Shown: one piece after another, positions 1 to 8,786 of the stretch
How the letters are laid out: each line of letters opens with the position of its first letter
How positions within the stretch are numbered: the first letter of the stretch is position 1
DNA from: Streptococcus hyointestinalis
GTDB lineage: Bacteria; Bacillota; Bacilli; Lactobacillales; Streptococcaceae
Direction: 5' to 3'
DNA: 64,000 bases
Assembly: GCF_900459405.1 (NCBI RefSeq)
Contig: NZ_UHFN01000007.1
Location: 930,001 to 994,000, forward strand
Made by a program: the position numbers and the translations under genes
Notes under the pieces: model-generated
What the model was told of the DNA's origin: nothing
The model's input: only the letters and a program-made list of their open reading frames with translations
The model's database searches: none

Positions 1-1128
1 AAGCTGATTGATACGTTCTTCGATTTTGTCGATGTTTTGGTTGTTTAGGACGGAGATGGGGATGACGTCCTCAGGCAGTTGGTCACGTTCAATGGCTTGC
101 GGGAGGTCGGTTTTATTGAGCAAAATGATACGGTTGGTCATGTCACTGAGTGCCAGCAAGTCTCTATCCTGCTGGGTTAGTGGCTCTGCGCTATTGAGCA
201 CAAGGAGGATAAGGTCAGCCTCGCTGAGTGCTTTTCTGGAGCGCTCAACCCCAATCTTTTCAACGACATCATCAGTCTCACGGATACCAGCGGTATCAAT
301 GAGTTTTAGCGGTACGCCCTTGATATTGACATACTCCTCGATGACATCACGTGTCGTCCCCTCAATGTCTGTGACGATAGCTTTGTCCTCACGCAGGAGG
401 TTATTGAGCAGGCTCGACTTGCCGACATTTGGTCGTCCGATAATGGCAGTAGACAAGCCCTCACGTAGGATCTTCCCACGTCTAGCCGTTTTGAGGAGGT
501 TCTCAAGGAGCGTTTGAAACTCTTTGGTCTTTTCACGCATGAGAGCGGTGGTCATCTCTTCGACGTCGTCATACTCTGGGTAGTCGATATTGACCTCGAC
601 TTGAGCGAGAGTATTGAGGATTTCCTGACGGGTGTTATTAATCAAATCTTTGAGGGAGCCATCCAGCTGTTTGACGGCGATATTCATGGCTTTGTCGGTC
701 TTTGCTCGGATGATGTCCATGACCGCCTCGGCTTGTGTTAGATCCATGCGACCGTTGAGAAAGGCACGCTTGGTAAACTCGCCAGGCTCTGCCATGCGTG
801 CGCCAGAGCGTAGCACAAGCTGCAGGATTTCATTGGTCACAGCGATACCGCCGTGGGTGTTAATCTCAATGACAGTCTCACGGGTGAAGGTCTTTGGGGC
901 GTGCATGACGCCCACCATGACCTCATCGAGCACCTCGCCCTGCTCTGGGTCGATGATATGCCCGTAGTTGAGCGTGTGGCTGGCGACATTCGCCAAGTCC
1001 TTCCCTTTAAAGATACGCTTGCTAATGGTAATAGCGTCGCTTCCTGAGATACGAACGATACCAATCGCCCCCTCACCAAGCGGTGTGGAGATAGCAGCGA
1101 TAGTATCAAAATCTTTTGTAATTGGCAT
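1..1128 (-). CDS. mnmE: tRNA uridine-5-carboxymethylaminomethyl GTPase MnmE, 3' end outside window
   Basis: This GTPase works with MnmG (GidA) to modify the wobble uridine (U34) of certain tRNAs in the cytoplasm. The visible 376 codons start [15 protein letters not shown], which is the family's N-terminal formyl-THF-binding domain. A G domain follows with GRPNVGKSS (G1), DTAG (G3) and NKTD (G4). The family is about 455 residues long, so roughly 80 C-terminal residues, including the catalytic Cys motif, lie beyond base 1. A purine-rich site (GGAAGAG) precedes the ATG at 1126-1128. The gene reads away from the surface protein and is separated from it by about 190 bp. It is absent as a single long entry only because it runs off the edge. 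Confidence 0.95.
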   Translation of the reverse strand, partial: MPITKDFDTIAAISTPLGEGAIGIVRISGSDAITISKRIFKGKDLANVASHTLNYGHIIDPEQGEVLDEVMVGVMHAPKTFTRETVIEINTHGGIAVTNEILQLVLRSGARMAEPGEFTKRAFLNGRMDLTQAEAVMDIIRAKTDKAMNIAVKQLDGSLKDLINNTRQEILNTLAQVEVNIDYPEYDDVEEMTTALMREKTKEFQTLLENLLKTARRGKILREGLSTAIIGRPNVGKSSLLNNLLREDKAIVTDIEGTTRDVIEEYVNIKGVPLKLIDTAGIRETDDVVEKIGVERSRKALSEADLILLVLNSAEPLTQQDRDLLALSDMTNRIILLNKTDLPQAIERDQLPEDVIPISVLNNQNIDKIEERINQL

Positions 1129-1226
1129 AAGCTCTTCCTTTGTCATCTTTTTTCAGTTCTTTCATTATACCACTTTTGGAAAAGAATGTAATCTAGCAAA
1201 AATCGTGGTAAAAAAGTAGAAAACAC

Positions 1227-1257
1227 TTGACAAAACGCTTGTTATACTAACTATAAC
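1227..1257 (+). promoter_or_regulatory. Probable promoter of the surface-protein gene
   Basis: A consensus -35 TTGACA lies at 1227-1232. Two -10 candidates follow: TATACT at 1243-1248 with an extended TGn just before it, and TATAAC at 1252-1257 with 19-bp spacing from the -35. Which one is used cannot be decided from sequence. Confidence 0.5.
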
Positions 1258-1283
1258 AAGGCTTGACTTTACAGCCAAGCCTT
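1258..1283 (+). repeat. Inverted repeat in the 5' leader of the surface-protein gene
   Basis: AAGGCTTG and CAAGCCTT form a perfect 8-bp stem with a 10-nt loop in the presumed 5' untranslated region. No T run follows directly, so it is more likely an mRNA-stability or regulatory hairpin than a terminator. Confidence 0.5.
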
Positions 1284-1314
1284 TCTAAAAGTAAAGAAAA
1301 AGGAAGTAAAACGT

Positions 1315-4300
1315 ATGGGAAAACGTTTATTAAAGACTACGACAGTTGGATTGGTAGTCGCATCAGGAGTTTTCGTTGTTAATTGTACTAATACAGCAAA
1401 TGCAGATGAAGTCGCAAGTAGCGTACAATCTGACACTAGTAAGAAAGCGATTGCAAACACGCAAGCTACTAGCAGAACATCAGATCAAGTCAAAGAAGAA
1501 CTTGACACACAAAAAGCTGTGGTAGAGACAGCAACACAAAAGGTTGAAACTGCTAAGGAAGCAGTCCAGACTGCAACAAAAGAAGTCGAAACAGCACAAA
1601 CGGAGAACGACAATGCTCAGTCAGCAGTTGATAAAGCACAAGAAAATGCTAATAACGCAACAGCTGAAAACATCGCCAAAGCTGAAACTAATGTAACAAC
1701 AGCTGAAGTAGCTGTAGCAAACGCAGAAAATAACGTCACTACAGCTGAAAAGGCGCAGAGTGCAGCACAAGACAAAGTTAATGCTCAAGAAACGGTAGTA
1801 GCAAATGCAGAAACTGCCGTAAACCAAGCCAAGACGGAAACAGTTAACGCTCAAAATGCGGTAGACCAAGCTCAATCTGTACTGAACGGCACAGGACAAG
1901 CTGAAGTTGTTAAAGCTCAAGAGAACGCTCAAAACGCTGTGAATGCTGATAAACAAGCAGTGAGCCAAGCAGAAGCTGATGTAGCCAGTGCTAAAACTTC
2001 TGATGAAGCTCGTCAAAAAGCAATTGAAGAAGCACAAGCCAAAGTCACTACAGCTGAAACAGCTAATACTAATGCTGAAAAAGTGCTAAAAACTGCAACC
2101 GAAGCAACTAATAAGGGACAAACAAAAGCTGAACAAGCTAAGAGCGAAACAGCTAATGCTCAAACAGCTGTAGACCAAGCACAAGCGGTGCTTGATGGTA
2201 CTGGACAAGCAGAAATCGTAAAAGCGCAACAAGAAGCTCAAAGTGCTGTGAGCGCTGATAAAGAAGCTGTAAGAAATGCTGAAACTAACCTAACAAATGC
2301 AAAAGCAGCAGACGTAGCACGCCAAAACGCTATTGATGAAGCACAGGCGGATGTTGTTACAGCTGAAAAAGTTGCTGCGAAAGCTAAGGCTACACTCGAT
2401 AACGCAACTAGTACAGCAACCAATACCGCTGCCAAAGTTGAAGCTGAACAAGCAGAACTTGAAAAAGCACAGGCTGTAGTTGCTGGTCTTGAAAGTGAAA
2501 TTGCTAATGCAAACACCATTACTCTACCTGCAGGCTACGCTGAAGCGCTCAAACAATATTTGACAACTAAGTCTAGTGCTGATAAGCAAGCCCTAGCTAC
2601 ACTAGCTGCCACTGCCGTAGCAAGTAACACGTATAAGTCTAACAGTGCAGACCAAGCCGAAGTAATTGCTGATGTTAACAATCTAACTGAAGATCAACGT
2701 GAGGATTTGACTTTATTTGCAGTTGATTTAATTAACCAAGTGCGTAAGGTGACTGGCGGGCCTACTGTAGTCGCCAATAAGTCAGCTATGGATTTCGCTA
2801 ACGAAGTAGCTAATACCTCAACAACGTTTATGGGGCATGACACAACAGCAATTCCAACTGCAGCTTCTAATTTTGGTCTAAAATCAGTTCAAGGTGTTAA
2901 TAATTACGAAGATCTTGGATTCCTTCTTCAAAAGACTGACACAATTACTATGGACGATTTAAAAAAAGGTCTATACACCCAATTTGTAAAGATGATTCTT
3001 GCAGACAACCTATCTAATTGGGGACATGCAAGCTCATTAGCAGGAGTCTTAGAAAGTGGATTCAACTCAAAATATATTGGTGTAGATGTTAATAGTCTTT
3101 CCTCTACTTCTACGAATGGTACTACAATCAAAATGGTACATATTCACATTTTAGGTGTAGCCGAAAACTATATCTTAGATAATTCTAAGTTCAACACTAC
3201 TAACAACCTACAATCACGTGATCTAAAAGCTGAGCTAGCTACTGCTAAGTCAACTCTAGCCACTGAACAAGCACAACTCACATCAGCAACCCTAGCTAAT
3301 AATCAAGCACAAACAGCACTACGTGAAGCACAAACGGACTACGATAATTCAGTCGCAACCCTTACAAGTGCTCAAACTGCACTAGCATCCGCTCAAGCTA
3401 CCCCAGAACAAACACCAACTGCTCAAGCTAAACTTGATGAAGCTAAAGCGCAATTGGCTACTGACCTAAAAGCTCTTGCAAGTACTAACCAAGCACTTGC
3501 TAACTTGACCGCTGATGTTAAGACTAAGCAAGCAGCTTTAACAGCTGCCAAGGCTACACTAACTCAAAAACAAGCAGCGCAAGAACAAGCTGAAAACGAA
3601 CTTGCCAACGCTAAATCTAAACTAGCTACTGCTCAAGCAAATGCAACAACAGCACAAAACAATCTTACAACCGCTAAAGCTAATCTAGCTAGTCTTGAAA
3701 GCTCTCAAGAACTTCTACCTAGTGCCCAAACTGCTCTTGCTAACGCACAAGTTAAATTGGCTGCAGATTTAGAAACTCTTAAACAAGCTAACCAAGCCCT
3801 CGCTAACTTGACTGCTGATGTTAAGACGAAACAACAAGCTCTTGAAGCAGCTAAAGCGAACCTTGCAGATAAACAAGAAAGTCAAGCTAAAGCACAAAAA
3901 GTTCTTGATGAAGCTCTCACTAAACTTGATACTCTGAAAGCAGAACTTGCAACTGCCACATCTTACGTTGAAACTGCAAAGGCAGGTGTAGCAACAGCTC
4001 AAAACAACCTTGCTGAAGCTAAACAAACACTTAGCGACCTTAAGAACGCTCCAGCTCTTCTTGCTGACGCTAAAGCTAAACTAGCTGAAGCGCAAGCTAA
4101 GCTAGAAGACGCCAAAGCGAACGTAGTCGAATTGACAACAGACTACGAAGCAGCCCTTAAGGCGCTTGACGAAGCCAAAGCCAAACAAGCAGAACTCCAA
4201 GCAGTGTATGACCACTTGTTAGCCCTTGAAAAGGATAATGTCGTGACTGTACTACCAGACGGTACAGTGGTTGCTGTTCCAAAGGCTACTCCAACGACAG

Positions 4301-4521
4301 ATACCTTGCCTAAGTACACGATAAAAGGCAGCAAGTCCGAACCTAAAGTAGGGCTAGTTGTCACCCAAACAGCAGCTGGGCAAAAAGTCACTTACTCACG
4401 AGTGGAACGCTCTAAAGCTCTTCCAGAAACAGGTGAAAAAGACGGCTCAGTCTTAGCATTTGTCGGCGGTGTGATTGCCACTATCGGCTTAGCAGGTGTG
4501 AGACGTAAACGCATACATTAA
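1315..4521 (+). CDS. LPXTG-anchored surface protein with SEC10/PgrA-type domain and alanine-rich coiled coils
   Basis: A 1068-residue wall-anchored protein. It has a signal peptide (MGKRLLKTTTVGLVVASGVF, likely cleavage after ANA at residue 30). A long Ala/Glu/Gln/Lys-rich coiled coil (about 40-400) contains two near-copies of a unit around AVDQAQxVLxGTGQAExVKAQ. A globular segment (about 400-630, starting near LPAGYAEALKQYL) matches the SEC10/PgrA surface-exclusion family as I remember it. A second coiled coil (about 640-980) has two copies of NQALANLTADVKTKQ. The sorting signal is LPETG near residue 1036, then a hydrophobic stretch and RRKR. The homologues known from conjugative plasmids limit mating; in streptococci a chromosomal adhesin role is equally possible. 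The SD AAGGAAG sits about 8 bases before the ATG. The gene is monocistronic. Confidence 0.85.
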   Translation: MGKRLLKTTTVGLVVASGVFVVNCTNTANADEVASSVQSDTSKKAIANTQATSRTSDQVKEELDTQKAVVETATQKVETAKEAVQTATKEVETAQTENDNAQSAVDKAQENANNATAENIAKAETNVTTAEVAVANAENNVTTAEKAQSAAQDKVNAQETVVANAETAVNQAKTETVNAQNAVDQAQSVLNGTGQAEVVKAQENAQNAVNADKQAVSQAEADVASAKTSDEARQKAIEEAQAKVTTAETANTNAEKVLKTATEATNKGQTKAEQAKSETANAQTAVDQAQAVLDGTGQAEIVKAQQEAQSAVSADKEAVRNAETNLTNAKAADVARQNAIDEAQADVVTAEKVAAKAKATLDNATSTATNTAAKVEAEQAELEKAQAVVAGLESEIANANTITLPAGYAEALKQYLTTKSSADKQALATLAATAVASNTYKSNSADQAEVIADVNNLTEDQREDLTLFAVDLINQVRKVTGGPTVVANKSAMDFANEVANTSTTFMGHDTTAIPTAASNFGLKSVQGVNNYEDLGFLLQKTDTITMDDLKKGLYTQFVKMILADNLSNWGHASSLAGVLESGFNSKYIGVDVNSLSSTSTNGTTIKMVHIHILGVAENYILDNSKFNTTNNLQSRDLKAELATAKSTLATEQAQLTSATLANNQAQTALREAQTDYDNSVATLTSAQTALASAQATPEQTPTAQAKLDEAKAQLATDLKALASTNQALANLTADVKTKQAALTAAKATLTQKQAAQEQAENELANAKSKLATAQANATTAQNNLTTAKANLASLESSQELLPSAQTALANAQVKLAADLETLKQANQALANLTADVKTKQQALEAAKANLADKQESQAKAQKVLDEALTKLDTLKAELATATSYVETAKAGVATAQNNLAEAKQTLSDLKNAPALLADAKAKLAEAQAKLEDAKANVVELTTDYEAALKALDEAKAKQAELQAVYDHLLALEKDNVVTVLPDGTVVAVPKATPTTDTLPKYTIKGSKSEPKVGLVVTQTAAGQKVTYSRVERSKALPETGEKDGSVLAFVGGVIATIGLAGVRRKRIH

Positions 4522-4529
4522 AAGCTACA

Positions 4530-4561
4530 AATCTTCTTACTTAGCGGTAAGAAGATTTTTT
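4530..4561 (+). terminator. Rho-independent terminator after the surface-protein gene
   Basis: AATCTTCTTAC pairs perfectly with GTAAGAAGATT across a 6-nt loop, followed by a T run. Confidence 0.85.
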
Positions 4562-4600
4562 GTCATAAAAGATTGATAAGACTCAGGTGGATTTTAGACT

Positions 4601-4628
4601 TTGGTAGTTTAGCTAAATATGCTATAAT
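4601..4628 (+). promoter_or_regulatory. Promoter of the ABC-F gene, apparently leaderless
   Basis: TTGGTA (4601-4606), 16-bp spacer, extended -10 TGC-TATAAT (4620-4628). The -10 ends six bases before the ATG at 4635, so transcription should start at or next to the start codon, and there is no Shine-Dalgarno sequence. Confidence 0.7.
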
Positions 4629-4634
4629 AAAACC

Positions 4635-6551
4635 ATGATTATACTACAGGGAAACAAGCTAGAGCGCTCATTTTCAGGTGATGTGCTTTTTGATAATATT
4701 TCGATTCAAGTGGATGAGCGTGACCGAATTGCGCTTGTCGGGCGTAACGGTGCGGGCAAGTCGACTCTGCTCAAGATTTTAGTTGGTGAGGAGGCACCAA
4801 CGTCTGGTGAGATTAACACCAAGAAAGATTTGAGTCTCTCTTATTTGGCGCAGGATAGTCGCTTTGAGTCTAGCAATACCATCTTTGAGGAGATGCTTTT
4901 GGTCTTTGACGACTTGCGTCAGATGGAAAAGCGCCTGCGCAGCATGGAGATGCAAATGGCAGAGCTCTCTGGAGCAGAACTCGATCAGCTCATGTCAGCT
5001 TACGACCAGCTGTCTGAGGAATTTCGTAAAAAAGGTGGCTTTAGCTACGAGTCTGATGTCAAGGCGATTTTAAACGGCTTTAAGTTTGACGAGAGCATGT
5101 GGCAGATGTCCATTTCTGAGCTGTCTGGTGGGCAAAATACCCGCCTAGCCCTTGCTAAAATGTTGCTTGAGAAGCCAGAGCTTTTGGTGCTGGATGAGCC
5201 GACCAACCACCTTGATATCGAGACCATCGCTTGGTTGGAAAATTACCTGACCAACTATCAAGGCGCTCTTATCATCGTCAGTCACGACCGCTATTTTCTT
5301 GATAAGGTCGCAACGGTGACTTATGATTTGACACCGCATTCGCTAGACCGCTATGTGGGGAACTACTCGCAGTTTATGGATTTGAAGGCGGAAAAACTTG
5401 CTACCGAGGCGAAAAACTACGAAAAGCAAGCCAAGGAAATCGCTAAATTAGAGGACTTTGTCAATCGTAATATCGTCCGAGCCTCAACAACCAAGCGAGC
5501 GCAGGCTAGACGCAAGCAGTTAGAGAAAATGGAGCGTCTCGACAAGCCCCAAAGCGCTCAAAAGTCTGCTCATATGACCTTTCATGCTGGCAAGGTCTCT
5601 GGTAATGTCGTCCTTACTGTCGAGGATGCGGCTATCGGCTACGATGGCGAGATTTTAGCCGATCCGATTGACCTTGCGGTGAAAAAGTTTGACGCTATCG
5701 CTATTGTCGGTCCAAACGGTGTCGGCAAATCCACCTTTATCAAGTCGGTTGTGGGGCAGATTCCTTTTATCAAAGGGCAAGCGAGCTATGGTGCAAATGT
5801 CGAGACTGGCTACTATGACCAGAACCAAACCAACCTCACTCGCACCAACACAGTGCTTGATGAGCTGTGGAATGCCTTTCCAACGACACCAGAAGTCGAG
5901 ATTCGCAACCGTCTAGGTGCCTTTCTCTTTTCAGGTGATGATGTCAAGAAGTCCATTAGCATGCTGTCTGGTGGCGAGCGAGCTCGTGTCTTGCTTGCCA
6001 AGCTCTCCATGGAGGACAATAACTTTCTCATACTGGACGAGCCGACCAACCACCTAGACATTGACAGCAAGGAAGTGCTGGAAAATGCTTTGATTGACTT
6101 TGATGGCACACTGCTTTTTGTCAGTCACGACCGCTACTTTATCAACCGTGTGGCGACCAAGGTGCTTGAGATTTCAGAGGATGGCTCGACGCTTTACTTA
6201 GGCGACTATGACTACTATGTGACTAAAAAAGCCGAGCTTGAGGAATTAAAGCGTCTAGAGGAGGAAAAGACGGCTCCAAAAGACGAGCCAAAACCGTCAG
6301 CTGGCGCTATGGACTATCAAGCGCAAAAGACCAACCAAAAAGAGCAACGCAAGCTCAAACGCCGAGTTGAGCAAATCGAAGCCGAGCTAGAGGAAACTGA
6401 AGGCAAACAAGCAGAAGTCACCGAGCGCATGCACACCACCAATGACACGACAGAGCTCATGGATTTGCAGGCAGAGCTTGACGAGCTGACACAAAAAAGC
6501 GAAGCCCTTATGCTTGAGTGGGAAGAGCTTAGCGAACAGCTAGAAGACTAG
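4635..6551 (+). CDS. ABC-F family ATP-binding protein (YdiF-like)
   Basis: A 638-residue soluble protein with two ABC cassettes and no membrane segment, the layout of ABC-F translation factors that act on the ribosomal E site. Walker A motifs are GRNGAGKST (about 36-44) and GPNGVGKST (about 357). LSGGQ and LSGGE signatures and two DEPTNHLD Walker B motifs are present. The linker between cassettes (about 240-300) is charged and helical, and the C-terminal 110 residues form a Lys/Glu coiled coil typical of the YdiF/Uup branch. It could be a housekeeping translation factor or a weak antibiotic-protection protein; I see no sign that it is a dedicated resistance gene. It has its own leaderless promoter and terminator. 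Confidence 0.9.
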   Translation: MIILQGNKLERSFSGDVLFDNISIQVDERDRIALVGRNGAGKSTLLKILVGEEAPTSGEINTKKDLSLSYLAQDSRFESSNTIFEEMLLVFDDLRQMEKRLRSMEMQMAELSGAELDQLMSAYDQLSEEFRKKGGFSYESDVKAILNGFKFDESMWQMSISELSGGQNTRLALAKMLLEKPELLVLDEPTNHLDIETIAWLENYLTNYQGALIIVSHDRYFLDKVATVTYDLTPHSLDRYVGNYSQFMDLKAEKLATEAKNYEKQAKEIAKLEDFVNRNIVRASTTKRAQARRKQLEKMERLDKPQSAQKSAHMTFHAGKVSGNVVLTVEDAAIGYDGEILADPIDLAVKKFDAIAIVGPNGVGKSTFIKSVVGQIPFIKGQASYGANVETGYYDQNQTNLTRTNTVLDELWNAFPTTPEVEIRNRLGAFLFSGDDVKKSISMLSGGERARVLLAKLSMEDNNFLILDEPTNHLDIDSKEVLENALIDFDGTLLFVSHDRYFINRVATKVLEISEDGSTLYLGDYDYYVTKKAELEELKRLEEEKTAPKDEPKPSAGAMDYQAQKTNQKEQRKLKRRVEQIEAELEETEGKQAEVTERMHTTNDTTELMDLQAELDELTQKSEALMLEWEELSEQLED

Positions 6552-6554
6552 ATG

Positions 6555-6580
6555 AAAACACCTCAACGAGGTGTTTTTTT
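6555..6580 (+). terminator. Terminator after the ABC-F gene
   Basis: AAAACACCTC and GAGGTGTTTT form a perfect stem around a short loop, followed by further T residues. Confidence 0.9.
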
Positions 6581-6663
6581 GCTTGTCAAAACTTTGTGAA
6601 AAAATGAACGAACGAAGTATTAAAAAGCTCATTGTAGTGCTAGTTGAAAGCGAGTTCAATTAC

Positions 6664-6692
6664 TTGCAGTTTGTGAAAAAAAACGATAAAAT
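6664..6692 (+). promoter_or_regulatory. Promoter of the pdh operon
   Basis: TTGCAG (6664-6669), 17-bp spacer, TAAAAT (6687-6692). The leader to pdhA is about 55 bases and ends in a strong AGGAGG site. Confidence 0.6.
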
Positions 6693-6754
6693 GAAAGCAA
6701 TCAAGAGATTGATAAAAGGTTATCAGTTTAGGAAAAACAGTTAGGAGGCTCGCT

Positions 6755-7720
6755 ATGAGTTTATCAAAAGAAGATTACTTGGATATGTTTTTGAAAATGC
6801 AACGTATCCGTGATATAGACATGACCTTTAATAAGTTGGTGCGCCGTGGCTTTGTGCAGGGGATGACCCACTTTTCAGTTGGTGAGGAGGCGGCTTCAGT
6901 TGGCGCTATTCATGCGCTGACAGACGAGGACATCATCTTTTCAAACCACCGTGGACACGGGCAAACCATCGCTAAGGGCATTGATATTGGCGGCATGTTT
7001 GCAGAGCTTGCTGGCAAGGCGACAGGAACGTCCAAAGGGCGTGGCGGCTCTATGCACCTTGCCAACATCGAAAAAGGCAACTACGGTACCAACGGTATCG
7101 TTGGGGGTGGCTACGCCCTAGCTGTTGGCGCTGCGCTGACACAGCAGTATGAAAATACAGGTAATATCGTGGTGGCTTTTTCGGGTGATTCTGCGACCAA
7201 CGAAGGGTCTTTCCATGAGTCGGTCAATCTAGCTGCCGTGTGGAACCTGCCAGTGATTTTCTTTATCATCAATAACCGCTACGGTATCTCGACAGACATC
7301 AGCTACTCAACGAAAATCCCTCACCTCTATCTGCGTGCCGACGCCTACGGCATTCCTGGGTATTATGTCGAGGATGGCAATGACGTCATCGCTGTCTACG
7401 ACAAGATGAAAGAAGTGGTGGATTCCGTGCGTGCGGGTAATGGTCCAGCTATTATCGAGGTGGAATCTTACCGTTGGTTTGGGCATTCAACAGCGGACGC
7501 TGGTGCTTACCGCTCAAAAGAAGAGGTCGAAGAATGGAAAGCCAAAGACCCACTCAAAAAATACCGCAAGTATCTGCTTGATAATGCTATTGCAACAGAA
7601 GAAGAGCTGGACGCTATTGTCAGCCAAGTCAAGGAAGAAGTCGAGCAGGGTGTTGCCTTTGCCCAAGACAGTCCCTACCCAGACTTGTCCGTTGCTTTTG
7701 AGGATGTCTACGTGGACTAA
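6755..7720 (+). CDS. pdhA: Pyruvate dehydrogenase E1 component, alpha subunit
   Basis: The thiamine-diphosphate-dependent alpha subunit, which with PdhB decarboxylates pyruvate and passes the acetyl group to the E2 lipoyl arm. Its 321 residues contain the conserved HRGHGQ segment (about 69) and the ThDP/Mg site GDSATNEGSFHESVNLA ... NN near residue 144. The length is normal for bacterial two-subunit E1 (acoA/pdhA type). SD GTTAGGAGG precedes the ATG. It is the first gene of pdhA-pdhB-pdhC-(VOC)-pdhD. An acetoin dehydrogenase (AcoA) is the main alternative, but the nearby lplA and the absence of acetoin genes favour PDH. Confidence 0.92.
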   Translation: MSLSKEDYLDMFLKMQRIRDIDMTFNKLVRRGFVQGMTHFSVGEEAASVGAIHALTDEDIIFSNHRGHGQTIAKGIDIGGMFAELAGKATGTSKGRGGSMHLANIEKGNYGTNGIVGGGYALAVGAALTQQYENTGNIVVAFSGDSATNEGSFHESVNLAAVWNLPVIFFIINNRYGISTDISYSTKIPHLYLRADAYGIPGYYVEDGNDVIAVYDKMKEVVDSVRAGNGPAIIEVESYRWFGHSTADAGAYRSKEEVEEWKAKDPLKKYRKYLLDNAIATEEELDAIVSQVKEEVEQGVAFAQDSPYPDLSVAFEDVYVD

Positions 7721-7758
7721 TCATTACCAGCTAAAAAATGAAAGATGTGGAGGAAATC

Positions 7759-8757
7759 ATGACAGAAACAAAAGTAATGGCTTTGCGTGAAGCGATTAAC
7801 CTTGCCATGAGCGAGGAAATGCGAAAAGACGACAAGGTATTTTTGATGGGTGAGGATGTCGGTATCTACGGTGGTGACTTTGGAACTTCCGTTGGCATGT
7901 TGGCTGAGTTTGGCGACAAGCGTGTGCGTGATACACCGATTTCAGAAGCGGCGATTGCAGGGGCTGCCATCGGTGCTGCACAGACAGGCTTGCGCCCAAT
8001 TGTGGATTTGACTTTCATGGACTTTGTGACTATTGCCATGGACGCTATTGTCAATCAAGGGGCTAAGACCAACTACATGTTTGGTGGCGGCTTAAAGACA
8101 CCGGTCACTTTCCGTATGGCGTCTGGTGGGGGAATCGGCTCCGCTGCTCAGCATTCTCAGTCGCTAGAAGCGTGGCTGACCCACATCCCAGGGCTAAAAG
8201 TGGTCGCACCAGGGACAGTCAATGACGCTAAAGCCCTTCTAAAATCCTCTATTCTGGATAACAACCCCGTTATTTTCCTAGAGCCAAAGGCGCTTTACGG
8301 CAAGAAAGGAGAGGTCAATCTCGACCCTGACTTTTACCTGCCACTTGGTAAGGGCGACATCAAGCGTGAGGGGACTGATGTGACCGTTGTCTCTTATGGT
8401 CGCATGCTTGAGCGTGTGCTTCAGGCGGCGGAAGAACTGGCAGCAGACGGTATCAACGTCGAGGTCGTTGACCCACGAACGCTCATTCCGCTTGACAAGG
8501 AGCTCATCATTAACTCGGTCAAGAAAACAGGCAAGCTTCTCCTTGTCAACGACGCTTACAAAACAGGTGGCTTTATCGGCGAAATCGCTGCGCAGATAGC
8601 TGAAAGCGAAGCCTTTGATTATCTAGACTATCCTATCGTGCGCCTAGCTAGCGAGGATGTGCCAGTGCCTTATTCACGTGTGCTAGAAGAAGCTATCCTG
8701 CCTGATGTGCCTAAGATTAAAGACGCCATTTACAAAATGATGGCAAAGGGAAAATGA
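7759..8757 (+). CDS. pdhB: Pyruvate dehydrogenase E1 component, beta subunit
   Basis: The partner of PdhA in the heterotetrameric E1. The 332-residue protein begins MTETKVMALREAINLAMSE and carries the conserved DTPISEAAIAGAAIGAA and MFGGGLKTPVTFRM segments of transketolase-like beta subunits. I chose the ATG at 7759 rather than an upstream in-frame ATG at 7738, because a GGAGG site lies 5 bases before 7759. The gap to pdhA is 38 bases and to pdhC 29 bases, so the genes are co-transcribed. Confidence 0.93.
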   Translation: MTETKVMALREAINLAMSEEMRKDDKVFLMGEDVGIYGGDFGTSVGMLAEFGDKRVRDTPISEAAIAGAAIGAAQTGLRPIVDLTFMDFVTIAMDAIVNQGAKTNYMFGGGLKTPVTFRMASGGGIGSAAQHSQSLEAWLTHIPGLKVVAPGTVNDAKALLKSSILDNNPVIFLEPKALYGKKGEVNLDPDFYLPLGKGDIKREGTDVTVVSYGRMLERVLQAAEELAADGINVEVVDPRTLIPLDKELIINSVKKTGKLLLVNDAYKTGGFIGEIAAQIAESEAFDYLDYPIVRLASEDVPVPYSRVLEEAILPDVPKIKDAIYKMMAKGK

Positions 8758-8786
8758 GTCTGACAGAAAGGAGCACAAAGTAGAAT

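Noticed and set aside
1227..1257. Possible cre site overlapping the surface-protein promoter
   Set aside because: ACAAAACGCTTGTT misses the conserved TG start and the late C of the cre consensus, so only partial similarity remains.
1621..2037. 138-codon minus-strand ORF inside the surface-protein gene
   Set aside because: It is the antisense shadow of an alanine-rich coiled coil and has no SD or family motif; the Cys/Phe/Ser-rich translation is typical of such shadows.
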